From: Cunninghamia lanceolata
Lineage: Eukaryota > Streptophyta > Pinopsida > Cupressales > Cupressaceae
Direction: 5' to 3'
Assembly (NCBI GenBank): GCA_027924645.1
Contig: BSBN01000293.1
Coordinates: 6,782,501 to 6,846,500, forward strand
DNA length: 64,000 nucleotides
The position numbers and the translations under genes are program-made. The notes beneath the pieces were generated by a model, which saw only the letters and a list, made by a program, of their open reading frames with translations, searched no databases and was not told where the DNA came from. This document shows positions 22,566 to 32,979 of the stretch, one piece after another. Position 1 is the first letter of the stretch, and every line of letters starts with the position of its first letter.

Positions 22566-23519
22566 ATGGCAGCCCCTGGTATATATGTGCACCTGAATAT
22601 TCAAAGAGATCTACCCTTTGTGACTTGGGATTCAAGTCCTCTTGTTCTTCAGCAACAGGGTCAAGTCCCTGACATAGTTTGGAAGGCATTACCTCATTTT
22701 CTCGAAGATGGATCAGTTTTCCCTGAAGATCATATTCAAGATGTTGCAAATCTATGCACTATTCATAATGTCATGACTGAGAATCATGCTCTCTTATTGC
22801 TTGCATCTTCCCTCAAGGACAGAGCAAAAGAATGGTATAGAAGCTTGCAGCTTGGTTCTATCACTAGATGGGATTAGCTTGGTGGGCTCATCTACAATCA
22901 GTTTAGAGACAGGATAGATGTCAGCACTCCCACCCAGAGCCTGATTACAATCACGAGGCATCCAATGGAGCCAATACATGATTTCAATTCAAGATTTGAT
23001 AAGGTATGGAAGAAATTCTCTGTTGATATCAGGCCATCTCCAGTCTTTACATTTCTTTACTATTTAAAGGCTTTAGACCCTGAGATCTCTGTCATGATAC
23101 AATCCTTAGGGGGTGAAACTCTGCCACAGTCATATGATCTTGCCATTAAGGCTGAAAGTAATCTCATATTGTCTAGTAAAGTGCCTCCCCTGCCCTTAGA
23201 ATAGCTGATGCCCCATGTAAATAGCCTATCTCAAGTTCTTTCTTGTGGCCAGATGCATACAAATTTTAGTCCACCCACCCTCCCTACTGATTTGACAAAT
23301 CATGAGGAGATGAGTGCTGTGAAAGAACTAATTAAAACTCTCTCCCATGAGATCAATGAGTTAAAAGGACAAAACCTATACCATGCTGATCTATGTTTAA
23401 TGCCTCAAGATTCTTATGAACAGCAATATGAATATAGCCAAAGAATGCCCAATTGTCTTGAAAATTATCCTCTACAAGCCCCCATAGCTACAAATCAACC
23501 TATACAAGCCATTGACTAG
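22566..23519 (+). pseudogene. Ty3/gypsy-type Gag of the non-autonomous element
   Basis: All pieces lie in frame 3: 22566-22875, then 22879-23204, then 23208-23516, separated only by three TAG codons (22876, 23202, 23517) and no frameshift. The capsid signature is LLASSLKDRAKEWYRSLQLG, then SITRWD-stop-LGGLIYNQF, then HDFNSRFDKVWKKF, the arrangement of Tat/Athila-like gag proteins. After it comes a short linker with a helical stretch (KELIKTLSHEINELKGQ). No zinc knuckle is seen. The TAG after RWD lies where Gln or Glu is usual and fits CAG to TAG. Without these stops the frame would continue into the next ORF. Confidence 0.75.
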
Positions 23520-24512
23520 GTTCTCTGTCACTTTGACATTAAAGAAAAATTAAGTATCAAGAATCAAATTACAAGCAAGAAAGTGACTCCTGTGTGTCCT
23601 TCTGCAGATCCAGAGTTACTATCAAATCTTAAATCAGATTCAGAAGATGCTTATGAGGTGAGGTTTCTGGAAGCTGAAAAGTACTCTAAGAAGGGCTTTG
23701 AAGCTGAAAAGTACTTGGTCCATGGTGATGCTACCTCTATATTCCATTTTGAGGAGGTTACAAATGACAGTGTACCAGACGAGTTTCTTTATTACTGCAA
23801 TGAAGTCTCACACCTGCAGGAGGAATGCACAGAGATTCATGAGCAACACTTGGAAAATGATGAGGATTTGTTCTCACTTTTGCAACAAGGATACCAGCTT
23901 CTTGATGCGGAAGATCCTATAATTCAGCAAGTTTTCACTAACCCTGTTGAGGGTAATCATGGAGGAAGTTCTAAAATAGCAGCTGATGCCAGAGCTGACT
24001 TGTTAATTTTTGAAGATGGTTACTGTCTTCTTTTTTATGAAGACCCACTAAAGCAAGGAAAGATCCATGATAAGGTGATATCAAGAGATAGCTGGAATAA
24101 TGCAAAGTTGCATAAAGAATCACATACAGGGTTGTCACATTCTCAGCCTCGCTATATGCCATTTTTCTTACACAATGAAATTCCTATCCGATTCAAGACT
24201 ATTCTGGGTAGTGTTGTTACATGTATGCCTCATTTTGATGTCATCTTGAGTTATGAACCTGTGGAAGAGACTATAAGAAAGGTCATTGATAAAGTTCTAT
24301 TGGTAGAATCTCTTAGCTGCAAACAGAGGATAGAGTTTCAGTGTTTTATTTTCCCTCCCTGCCCTTCGTTGAAGCAAGAACAACATGATGATCAGCATGA
24401 CTGGTGTTTTGAAGCAAAAAGAGAATCTCCTGAGTGTAGAGAGGTAAAAAGGTACAAAATATTGTTGTATTTCTTCATACAAATTATCTGGTTCCTTTTC
24501 AGTTTGTTGTAG
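23520..24512 (+). CDS. Unknown protein encoded in place of pol in the LTR element
   Basis: An uninterrupted frame of about 330 codons follows the last gag TAG in the same frame; no ATG is near its beginning (the first possible start codon, GTG, is at 23583), so it was probably made as the C-terminal part of a Gag fusion. It is acidic, with a duplicated short motif (FLEAEKYSKKG / FEAEKYLVHG, about 23667-23720), a possible paired motif (LFSLLQQGYQLLDAEDP and LLIFEDGYCLLFYEDPLKQ), and a hydrophobic C-terminus (FFIQIIWFLFSLL). I recognise no protease, RT, integrase or env family. It occupies the position where pol should be. Intactness over ~990 bp next to a gag with three stops is notable but could be chance. 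Confidence 0.5.
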   Translation, partial: VLCHFDIKEKLSIKNQITSKKVTPVCPSADPELLSNLKSDSEDAYEVRFLEAEKYSKKGFEAEKYLVHGDATSIFHFEEVTNDSVPDEFLYYCNEVSHLQEECTEIHEQHLENDEDLFSLLQQGYQLLDAEDPIIQQVFTNPVEGNHGGSSKIAADARADLLIFEDGYCLLFYEDPLKQGKIHDKVISRDSWNNAKLHKESHTGLSHSQPRYMPFFLHNEIPIRFKTILGSVVTCMPHFDVILSYEPVEETIRKVIDKVLLVESLSCKQRIEFQCFIFPPCPSLKQEQHDDQHDWCFEAKRESPECREVKRYKILLYFFIQIIWFLFSLL

Positions 24513-24966
24513 ATAAATTAGAGCAAAATAATCAGACATGGCAGCTATTTTTCTGTTTCGGTGAATGGATATGTTCCTATATGTTTCAGTTGTCAGTAAT
24601 ATTGGTTTCAATGTTCAGAATAAGCTGCAACAGTAGCAATAGTTTCATTTTCAGTTAGTTTTGTTTTCAATAAGTCTCAGCTGCAAGGAATTGGGGATCT
24701 AGTTAGTCTCTATGTTTCGATCATGCCCCAGAATAAAAGATCTATGGTTCAGCTTGTCTCATCTCCCACTCTCTGAGGTTCAGTCAGTTATGGTCAGTTG
24801 GTCTTAGCTGTAAAGCAAAATGGTGGTTTAGAAGTTAGTTTCAGTGCTCAGTGTTAGTTTCAGTGGTGGGATGTATTTTTGGGTCAGCGGTGTTTCAGTT
24901 CAACTTCATACATTTACAGATTCAAATGTGTCTTCAGTTTCATAAATGTTTCAGTTTTAGTGATGT
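24513..24966 (+). other. Non-coding 3' part of the internal region
   Basis: T/G-rich with many copies of 'ttcagtt', 'tttcagt' and 'gtctcagct' (for example 24585-24680 and 24830-24960). No ORF; no clear polypurine tract before the 3' LTR. Confidence 0.5.
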
Positions 24967-25030
24967 GACTCTATATGCCCAATGGATAAGGCACTAATTT
25001 GCTAATTAGAGATTCTGAGTTCAGAGTGAG
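24967..25030 (+). tRNA. tRNA-Arg-like sequence, probably a degenerate or captured copy
   Basis: From GACTCTATATG the sequence has a box A (TGCCCAATGGATAAGGC, 24976-24992), a perfect 5-bp anticodon stem CTAAT/ATTAG (24994-24998, 25005-25009) with a 6-nt loop TTGCTA, then AGATTCTGAGTTCAGAG with a box-B-like GAGTTCAGAGT (25017-25027). Plant tRNA-Arg genes have closely similar D-arm and variable/T-arm sequences as I recall them. The loop is one base short and the acceptor 3' strand is not found, so it is probably not a working tRNA gene. It ends ~32 bp before the 3' LTR. Confidence 0.45.
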
Positions 25031-25062
25031 CAAGCCCACTCTCCCAGCCAGTCGCCATAAAC

Positions 25063-26914
25063 TAGTGACAAAATTTTGCACCATTTCAAATTTTTTCAAA
25101 TGTATAGAGACAGAGTTTTCATTAGTCATAGCCACCATAAGATGCACAGGAATAAATGCTGCAGATATAGAAATAAAGAAGGTAGTGGAGAGCGCCACTT
25201 GTCGGCACCCACGGCAATGTAAAAGTAGCTCAAGATGCACTGGAGTGAGACACATGTAGGCACTGGAGTAAAAGCTGTAGAAACTCAAAGTTATGCGGAG
25301 GCAAGCACATGGCTATAGCAGAATTAAAAGAAAACAAAAGCAAGTCATGCAGAGTGTGCCAAATGTAAGTGTCCATGATAATGAAAAAGGAGTTCAAAGT
25401 TGCAGCGGAAGCCACCACGTGGAGCAGCCCGCGTGCAGGAGAGGAATTCTTATTTCATTTAATTAAAATGCATAATGTGTCATGGGATTTTAATTAAGAG
25501 GCTAAGGCTTCAATATAAGTTTTGATACATATTAAATGGTGGGGTCCTTTTCATATGTAGCTGAATATTTTATTTAAGTAGCATTAATGATTCACGGGAG
25601 TTTTAAGGGACCACCCAAGTATTTTTAATAGAAATATGAGGCTTCAGAGTGCCACATGTCAAATGCGGAAGCATCCAAGGAACAGTAAAATAAAGGTAGC
25701 AGGATTAAAAGTGAAGGTTTCTTTCAAAATTCAGTGGAGTGTTCCATTTGTTAGCATCCACGTCAATGGAGAGCAACTTAAAATAAAGTGGAGGCCAACA
25801 CGTGCAGGTACCTGAGGTAATGAAAAGAAACTCAAGAGGCAGCGGAAGCCACCACATGTTGCAACCCGTGCACAGGGAAATTAAATGCTTCATTTCATTT
25901 AAATAAATGCATTCAAAAATTACGAGGGTTTATAATAGCAGAGTCTTTTATAAATGAAACAAATTTGTGGGCCCTCCCTTCAATAAGTAAAACTTATTAA
26001 ATATAAGTTTCTTATATTCTAAGCTTACGGGAGAGGTAGGTTTTAAATAGAATATTTTATATAGCCTCAATTTATATGGTGGGTCCCTCTGCTTGTAAAA
26101 TAATGCTTGTAAAAGATGCTAGGTAACTTTTCCATGAGAAGTTTAAAGAAGCTTTTAACTCGCGGGAGTTAAAATGATGTAACCCTAAAAGATGAGCAAC
26201 CATTTTCATTTTTGTGAGCAAGCTACATGAAATAGCCATGGAGGAAAAATAGAAAGACATAGTTCAGTTTCAAATGCCAGATTTGGTACTGGATTTTATG
26301 GATTCAGTTGTGGATTTTCAGAGAGGCCGTTGAGGATTCGTTGAGATATTCAGGCTATAAATACAGATCTGTCAGTGTCATTAAAAAAGGTAGAAAGAAT
26401 TCTTCAAATATGTTCAGAGTTCTACATTCTACAGATCAGTGAGTCAGAGTAGCAACAAAGTTTCTTCTTGCCTTTGCAGTGTCTTTTCATGATGAATGTA
26501 ACAGTTATTTTTGTGTAGCAACTTTTGCCTTTGTAACTGATCATTCAAATAAAGAGATGTGTTCTATGCATATTGGATGTCTCTATTTCTTGCTTTTGAT
26601 TTACCTATTTCTTTGCCTCTGTTTAATATGTTTTAGATCTGAGTTTTAATCATGCATATGATGCTCTTTAATTCCAGTTAAATCTTTCAAAGTTTAAACA
26701 TTGTGCAAATAATAGTTCAAATCCGGCGGATTGCCATAGATTAGGCATTTTATTTTCTACAAATCTTGTTTCCTTCTGACCTTTTTCTCAAACCCCATTG
26801 AAGAATGGAAGAGCCATCTTCCTTAAAATCTAGAGGTCACTTTGAGGAGCATTCCCACATCTTAGACTTTCCCATGTTGCTACTGGAATACACCCACAGA
26901 TTTATGCATCAACA
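25063..26914 (+). repeat. 3' LTR of the element at 20.5-26.9 kb
   Basis: Direct repeat of 20521-22373. It begins TAGTGACA (TG end mutated to TA) and ends ATGCATCAACA, followed by the AAAAC target duplication. Confidence 0.9.
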
Positions 26915-26919
26915 AAAAC

Positions 26920-27995
26920 TATATCTCACATTCCTAGAGTAATCAAATCACCTCATGGCCAATGACTTATCATCCTAAGGGTGCATCAAATAACTCATCA
27001 ACAAAATGTGAGTGGTTAAAGGCTAATTACTAAGAGTGGGTATGCTTTCCTCACTCTGGGCTTAGCTAAACTCATAAGGTATTTCTAGAGGTTCCCTTAG
27101 CAAGGTTTTAAATGAATTAAGATGGAAAATGAATAAAATAATAGCAATTATACCCAATACATACTTTTGACCCCTATATTTGGCACTAGGTCAATACTAA
27201 TTAACTTCTTCTAAAACCTCTAATTGAGCTATAACTAAACCTTTCATATACACCCATAGATGAAAGCATTATTATAATATCCACAAATGAATCCACTTAA
27301 GATTTAATACATATATGCAAGGTGTAGGCATGCAAGAACATGATTCTCTATTGATTTAAACACTGATGGTTTCTTATGATTGTTCTTTTGTTTGTAATAA
27401 TGAATCATGAATAGTAAGTTGAACCCTAATCTACTCCTACAACTAACAAGAATAGAGGATTAATTAAAAAGAGGGTTTGGCCTCTCACCAACTAGGTTGG
27501 TGCCTACTCCTTCAAGCAACAAAGTCATGATTTGTAAGGAAGAGGGAGATATTCCAACAAACCATCAACATTACTAGTTGTGCACATACATACACATCAA
27601 AGATAAATTACATGTAATTGACATAATAATCTAGAACTAAAATATAGTAATCCATATGGAACAAAGGAGATACCAATACAATAACCTTGCAATGCACTAT
27701 AAGCTATGGCAATTTCATCAAATCTTGGTTACAAGCACAACAATAATTGTGGCAAGAAAAAAAACATAATTACAATTATGTATTCCCCCGAATCACTAAA
27801 AAAATCCATGGATACATTCATTAGATGTATATTTTTAGTACAAAACTCTTCCTATGATTTAGAAAATGTATTCCAACCCCTTATAGACCATATGAGCCTT
27901 TCTTGATGTCCTAGAATCACCTTGAAGAATTTTTAGTCAAGAAAATTGGCTCAATGACCAACCCTATGAATGAATCACAAACTTGTATTTATAGT
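26920..27995 (+). repeat. Dispersed repeat R1, copy 2 (body)
   Basis: Collinear with 6395-7490: 'ctcacattcctagag' at 26926, 'ctactcctacaactaacaag' near 27432 and 'cttgtatttatag' ending near 27995. The 5' part of this copy lies before 20521, across the LTR element. Confidence 0.75.
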
Positions 27996-28359
27996 ATTAC
28001 GATATCCATTCATCTACATGGTGAGTATCTTCAGGTAGTTGTTGTTGAACCTTGCACCACACTAGAAGACGACTGAAAGGTCTTAAGCTAGGATGTACAA
28101 GTTTGCTAAGGGAGTCCCAAACATATGCAAGGTATGGAGGGCACAAGTCCATTGAAGGCATGTGCATAAGTGATTAAGAAAATGTCACTTAACCTTATGT
28201 CTAGAACTTCTCAAGGCCCCATGGTTGTACCAATGAGTACATGACTAGATTGGGGTACAACTTTCATTCTCCCCCTTTGATATACCCCACCTAAATGTGT
28301 GGTTAAGGTGGTCCCTTGAGGTGATGAAATCCTCAAGTTTCCCTCCTAAAGGGAAAGAT

Positions 28360-28680
28360 AATGCAAGATGTTTTTGATCCTCAATATCACCAAGTGGTGC
28401 AATAGGAGAGCATACAGACACAAGCACACCTTGGGTGACAAAAGTGAATGCAAGAGGTTTTTTTGATCCCGAAGATCACACTAGGCACAAGGGGAGAGCA
28501 TACACACACTCTTAATCTACACAAGCAAAGATTAATTTCCTTAGATAAAAAAGATGTGTGTGTGTGTGAGAGAGAGAGAGATAGTGACTTAAGGTTGTTT
28601 TGATTCGCAAGATCATACTAGGCACAAGGGAAGAGCATACACACCCCAAGTCACAATAGAACCCACCAAAAAAACCAAAC
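28360..28680 (+). repeat. Three degenerate tandem units and a (TG)n(AG)n microsatellite
   Basis: The motif 'ttttgat(c/t)c..aagatca.act..gcacaagg..agagcatac' appears at about 28365-28430, 28450-28510 and 28590-28640. Between units two and three lies (TG)n(AG)n at 28554-28580. No coding support. Confidence 0.6.
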
Positions 28681-28699
28681 ACAAAGATACATTTAATGA

Positions 28700-30030
28700 T
28701 CAACCTTTGACATGCAAACCTAAAATAAACTTGTTAGTAGTTTTGATAAATTTTTCCTTTGACAAGTAGTACTACAAAACAAGAATGTTAGATTGAAAAA
28801 AATGAAATCTACAAAAATAGATGTTAGATGGAAAGATACAGTAGATTAGATGAAATTATGGTGGAGGTAGAAATATGGTGGAGGTACTAGAATCAAGTAG
28901 TGCTGCGCTGGACAAATGGTGCACAATGTAGAGTGGGCAAGAGGGTCCAACCCTTGGTGGGCAGTGTCACTCGCAAGGGTGGTGGTCAGGTGACTAGGCA
29001 TATGCGGTGCTTAGACTGGGCACCGGTGTTGAAGTTGGGTGTAGGCAGCGCTGAGGCCATGCACTGGTGATGGATTAGAGAATAGCAAACAACATAGCTA
29101 AGAAGTGTGGTTATGGGTTTTTAGGCAATGTGGTCACTAGTGTGATCACCCAGCTTCAGATAGGGGGCCCAAGATTTCATAGAGCTCTGAACCCTAGTCA
29201 TGAAACTGACTAGGGGCTAAAAAAAGTGATGTCATATTTGAAAAAGATAGTAGATGGGACACCTAAGACCAATGGGTAAAGGTTGTAGGTTGGAGATTGG
29301 GCTAGGTGATGTGGATAGAAGATAAAGGTGACGTGGATAGAACGTAAAACCTGGATAAACATGTTTACTTGCAGATAAAAGATAAAACTTGTAGACAAAA
29401 ACCTTAGAACTAGTGGTCAAAAAATCAAACACTATGTATCAAAATTTCTACCAATAAGCCTACAAATAATTTTAAGAATCTGTACGGTCCATATGATAGG
29501 TCCGTATAGTATAGATTTGCATGCTAAAGAAATTCAATTTATTTTTAAAAAATTTTGCTTAAAAATATATAGTGCCATATATCAATTTGTTTGTGAGCCA
29601 CTTCGAATGTAATGGTGAGGTTGGTTTTGCTATAGGAGGCCCCCTATGAAATCTCACCACCAAAAAATTTTAAAGATCAATGGAAAACCTACAAAAAGAG
29701 GACAACAAAGCCTACAAAAAGAGAGATTAAAGGGATAGGGCATCCCACCAAGCATGCCAAAATGAATAATAGAAAATGAAATGAGGAAATAGAATAGAAA
29801 GATGAATACAATATTACAACCTTTCCTCAAATCATCCTTTCTCCTCGGATAGAGCAGAGGTAGCATGCACCCAAATGCAACCTAGCTATGGTCAATTTTA
29901 TGATGTTGATTGGTATGTTGATTGATCAAAATTTCAGCAGGATAACATTACTTGAGGATTGCTTATATGTGATGATTTTGAAAGCATAATGTTAATTTGG
30001 ATGTGCACATGATAATGGCTTGGATGAGGT
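28700..30030. other. No gene recognised
   Basis: Mixed composition, with a G/C-richer patch at about 28900-29080. No ORF with a domain and no clear element ends. Confidence 0.45.
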
Positions 30031-30039
30031 TTGATTTAT

Positions 30040-30180
30040 AGATACGTGGATAATTAGATGGATGGCTAGGATTAAGAGGTTAAATTGATGGCTAGGATTA
30101 AGAGGTGGAGGATTAGGGTAATCCTTATGTGAATGGTTGAGATTAGGAGGTGCAATTTGAATTGTGTGGCTAGGATTAAA
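30040..30180 (+). repeat. Short tandem motif 'ggctaggattaagagg'
   Basis: Copies at about 30062, 30091, 30135 (variant 'ggttgagattaggagg') and 30168, likely part of a degraded LTR. Confidence 0.55.
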
Positions 30181-30239
30181 AGCTAGTTTGAATTTTGTGC
30201 AAGTCATTTATTTGTTTGTGTTAAGTGGCTGAGGATAAG

Positions 30240-30480
30240 GACAAGTGGGAGATAATTGATTAAATAATAAAATTATTTAATAAAATATGAGAGACATGTG
30301 ACATGGGAGGATAAATTAATTAAATAAGTAAGATTTATTTAATTAATTTTGGCTAAGAGGGATAATAGATAAATTTAATTAAATAAATATGATTTATTTA
30401 ATTAAATTAGGTAATAGGATAAAATGGATTAATTAATTAAATACATGATTTATTTAATTAATTTGAGATAAAGGGGTACC
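30240..30480 (+). repeat. Array of four A/T hairpins
   Basis: Four successive units each contain a palindrome of the type 'attaattaaataa' ... 'ttatttaattaat', at about 30257-30285, 30315-30350, 30376-30410 and 30430-30462, separated by G-rich spacers such as 'ggctaagagggataa'. The arms are nearly perfect in each unit. Confidence 0.75.
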
Positions 30481-30617
30481 TAGAACAAATGTGTCACATA
30501 GTGTCATAAGGTGATGTCGACAAGGTGACACAAGTGGGATAGGAGGTGTCAAAAGTGATGCAAGGTGATGTCGATAAGGTGACGTTGTCAAGACATGGCC
30601 AATTTTAGGTGTCTACA
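30481..30617 (+). repeat. Probable LTR 3' end with 'aaggtgatgtcga' repeats
   Basis: 'aaggtgatgtcgacaaggtgac' occurs with variation at about 30510 and 30562. The segment ends 'ttaggtgtctaca' (30617), a common 3' end of plant gypsy LTRs. The LTR start and a partner LTR were not found, so this is tentative. Confidence 0.35.
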
Positions 30618-31235
30618 ATTTAGCTTGTATTACTCTTGGATTTTCCTCTATAGGAAGGAATATGATTTCCCTCATCTTTTGAAATGCATTTTGGATTGTT
30701 AGGGTTATCCGGCAGAAGATATCAATTGAATGCAAATAAATATTAAACAAAGGAATGAAAATACACAAAAATAATAATAGCAAGAGACAAGTTTTAACGT
30801 GCTTCACCCAAACTTGGGCTACATCCACCAACAGAGAGTTCAATATTATTATCCAATAAATCAAACCGATTACAACCAACAATCCTTCCAACTCAATACC
30901 ACTGGAAAATGCTACAATACATCAACGGGAACCCTAACCCTTAGATGCTTTTATCAAGCCTTATGTCGGTTACAAAAATAGGGTTTTTTATGTCAACCAA
31001 TAAAAAAATAACTCCCAATACCTTAATAAAATAATAAAAAATCATTGGAGGTTTTGGGGGCACTGCCCCTTGACCCCACCCTGTATCGTGATAGGAAGAG
31101 CAGCAAGGGCGCTGCCCCTGGACCCTGCAAGGGACGCTACCCCTTGACCCAGTTAAATAATTTGGGGGGAAATTGCACTGATAAAAGTGGGGTAAATTTA
31201 ACCTCTGAGTCTGATTAGGCTCCATATAACAACAT
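30618..31235. other. No gene; three C-rich 'gctgccccttgaccc' motifs
   Basis: Variants of 'gc(a/g)(c/t)tgcccctngaccc' occur at about 31062-31077, 31112-31127 and 31136-31151. Such motifs are common in plant LTR sequences. No ORF is supported. Confidence 0.45.
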
Positions 31236-31239
31236 GGAT

Positions 31240-31727
31240 ATCCTTGTTGGGATTAGAGAAAGAGAATGTATGTTGAAGATCCTTCTTAAGTTCATCCCAA
31301 TTTGTTGTTTCTACCCTTTTCTCTTGATTAATGTACCAAGTTTGTACCACAAGTGTTTAAGTGTCTAGTAGAACATCTGTATGTAATAGTCTTGTGTCAT
31401 ATTCTCTTTTTGCATCCCATGTAGTAGTGCATATGTTCAAATGATGTTGAGGTGATATAGTGCCATTATTTTTAGGGATTTTTTACATTCCCCTTCTTCA
31501 GGTAGATATCTTTTTTAATAAGAGTTTTAAGGGATTGCAATCTAGCAATGTTATCTTTGTGTGTGTTCCACCATCTTGCAACACTCAAATTAATGTGTAC
31601 CATAGTGCATCTAGTCTTAATTCTTCTCAGTCAAATGTTTTCTCCATATCTTCTAAGTATGTTGTTAAATCACCTACCCCAAAGTATCTGGGTAGTTTGA
31701 TAAGAGAAATTCTATGTTATATGTGAT
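31240..31727 (-). pseudogene. Gypsy gag (capsid) fragment, minus strand
   Basis: Minus-strand translation gives LTTYLEDMEKTFD, EELRLDALWYTL and, in a shifted frame, INLSVARWWNTHKDNIARLQ, resembling the capsid pattern '..A..WW..h...I..' of plant gypsy gag. Further downstream WDELKKDLQHTFSF resembles the next helix. Frames are broken. It lies 3' of the protease on the same strand, which is the wrong order for one intact gypsy element, so this is a second element or a rearrangement. Confidence 0.45.
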
Positions 31728-32441
31728 TCAATTGTTGTGGTTTTTGGATGGTAGTGTTGTTTGTGCTGGGATTGGTGTAATTATGATAAGTTGCGATAGG
31801 TCTCTTTGGACTCTGTGTATTACATAAAGTTTTTTGACTCTCCTTACCTTCCAATATTGTAACTCCGGTTCATCCCTTAACCAAGCATTGAGTACATTCT
31901 CTCTATCTATGCTTTCATTACTATTATTTATGTCTACTTCTCCTTTACAGTTTGGTTCATCAAGTGACTTTGACTTGGAAAGTTTTTCTACTGAGTAGAG
32001 CACTTTAGATTCATCTTCATACTCTTCTTGTGCCACTTCATTTGTATATGCATTATTCATATCTGTGTCCAAGGGTATATGCACTATCTTATCACTGTCT
32101 ACAAATGACCATTCTTCTTTTCTTGAGTCTATGATGCCATTGGAATTCACAAGCCATTGTAATTCTAGAAGGGCATTAAAGGTATCAAAGTGTTCCTTCA
32201 TCTGTATGATTTCAAAGTCTACTATTTTTTTGACTCCTAGTAGGTTGACCTCTACATTCTTCCATGTTCTCATTATTCCTATTGATGAACCATCTACGAG
32301 GATGATGTTATATGGGGTTTCATGTAATTGAGGTTTTCCTAGGTATTCCCATGCCTTTTTTGGAAGCATGTTAACATAAACACCTAAATCAAGCATCACT
32401 TGTTTGATTTGCCTGTGGTTTATGTGTGCATTTACCATCAA
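31728..32441 (-). pseudogene. Retropepsin-type protease region of a gypsy Pol
   Basis: The open frame encodes 237 residues. Near its start, IKQVMLDLGVYVNMLPKKAW has the position and context of the retropepsin active site, but the usual D-(S/T/G)-G is D-L-G. It continues YNIILVDGSSIGIM and FEIIQMKEHFDTFNALLELQWL, matching the second half of gypsy aspartic proteases (..LLG..WL). The C-terminal ~120 residues are acidic linker. Nucleocapsid knuckles lie upstream on the same strand (32980-33740). RT and integrase are not found downstream. The altered active-site triplet suggests inactivity. Confidence 0.7.
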
Positions 32442-32698
32442 TGGTCTAGTTTTCCATTAGCTTGTTATTTTAGGCATTTTTATAATGCATGGTAATGTTT
32501 GTTTGTTCAAGTACTAAGAAAATTGCTTGTTTTTCTATTAGGCTATGTTGTTATGTGAACGAAGATAATTATTTTAATGTCCTTGTTTCTTTTTCTAAAA
32601 AGTAGGCTTTATAGTACTATTCTTTTTCTTGATCTTGAATTATATTTTTCCTAACTTCCTCAACTATTTTGTCATGTTTATATTTAGTAGGGAAAAAA

Positions 32699-32726
32699 TC
32701 TTCTTCTTCTTCTTCTTCTTCTTCTC
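32699..32726. repeat. (TTC)n microsatellite
   Basis: About nine TTC units; on the minus strand it would code for Glu in the acidic gag region. Confidence 0.8.
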
Positions 32727-32979
32727 TATAATCTAATTCTTTTATTTCTTGACTTGCCTTAGTGGTATCTTTTCCTCTTCTTGTGATTATCATAACATTC
32801 GTTTTCTCTTTATATTTTGATAGGGATTTTTATCTTATCTTTTCCTTTTTCTCCCAATATTCTTTTTCCAATGCCTCTTCTTCATTAAGAATATAAGAGT
32901 TATTATGCCTTTCTAGTTCTATTTCTTCTTTAAAGCATCTTCGTTCCCTTTGCAATGGGTTCTTAGGCACTTTTAACAT

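Larger units (their letters stand above)
20521..26914 (+). mobile_element. Complete non-autonomous LTR retrotransposon, gypsy-type gag, no pol
   Basis: Two direct repeats of about 1.85 kb (20521-22373 and 25063-26914) enclose a 2.69-kb internal region. A 5-bp duplication AAAAC flanks the whole. The left end is TGGTGACA, the right LTR begins TAGTGACA, and both end ATGCATCAACA. The internal region encodes a Ty3/gypsy-type gag and a second long frame of unknown function. No protease, RT, RNase H or integrase motif is present, so movement must have depended on another element. In the first ~200 aligned LTR bases I count 10 differences, all transitions, suggesting moderate age and methylation-driven change. 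It interrupts repeat R1. Confidence 0.9.

Noticed and set aside
22566..24512. Stop-codon reassignment or programmed amber readthrough in the LTR element
   Set aside because: Possible in principle, but the TAG codons fit simple CAG-to-TAG decay and other elements in the window show the same pattern together with frameshifts; left as something to check.
23583..24512. Env-like protein because of the hydrophobic C-terminus
   Set aside because: No signal peptide, no second membrane segment and no env motif; the position after gag alone is not evidence.
29160..29660. Inverted repeat formed by 'gggggcccaagatttcatag' and 'ggccccctatgaaatctc'
   Set aside because: The two share words but do not pair collinearly when checked base by base.
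30240..30480. CRISPR-like repeat-spacer array
   Set aside because: Only four A/T palindromic units with diverged repeats in a plant-type nuclear sequence; no cas genes and no uniform spacers.
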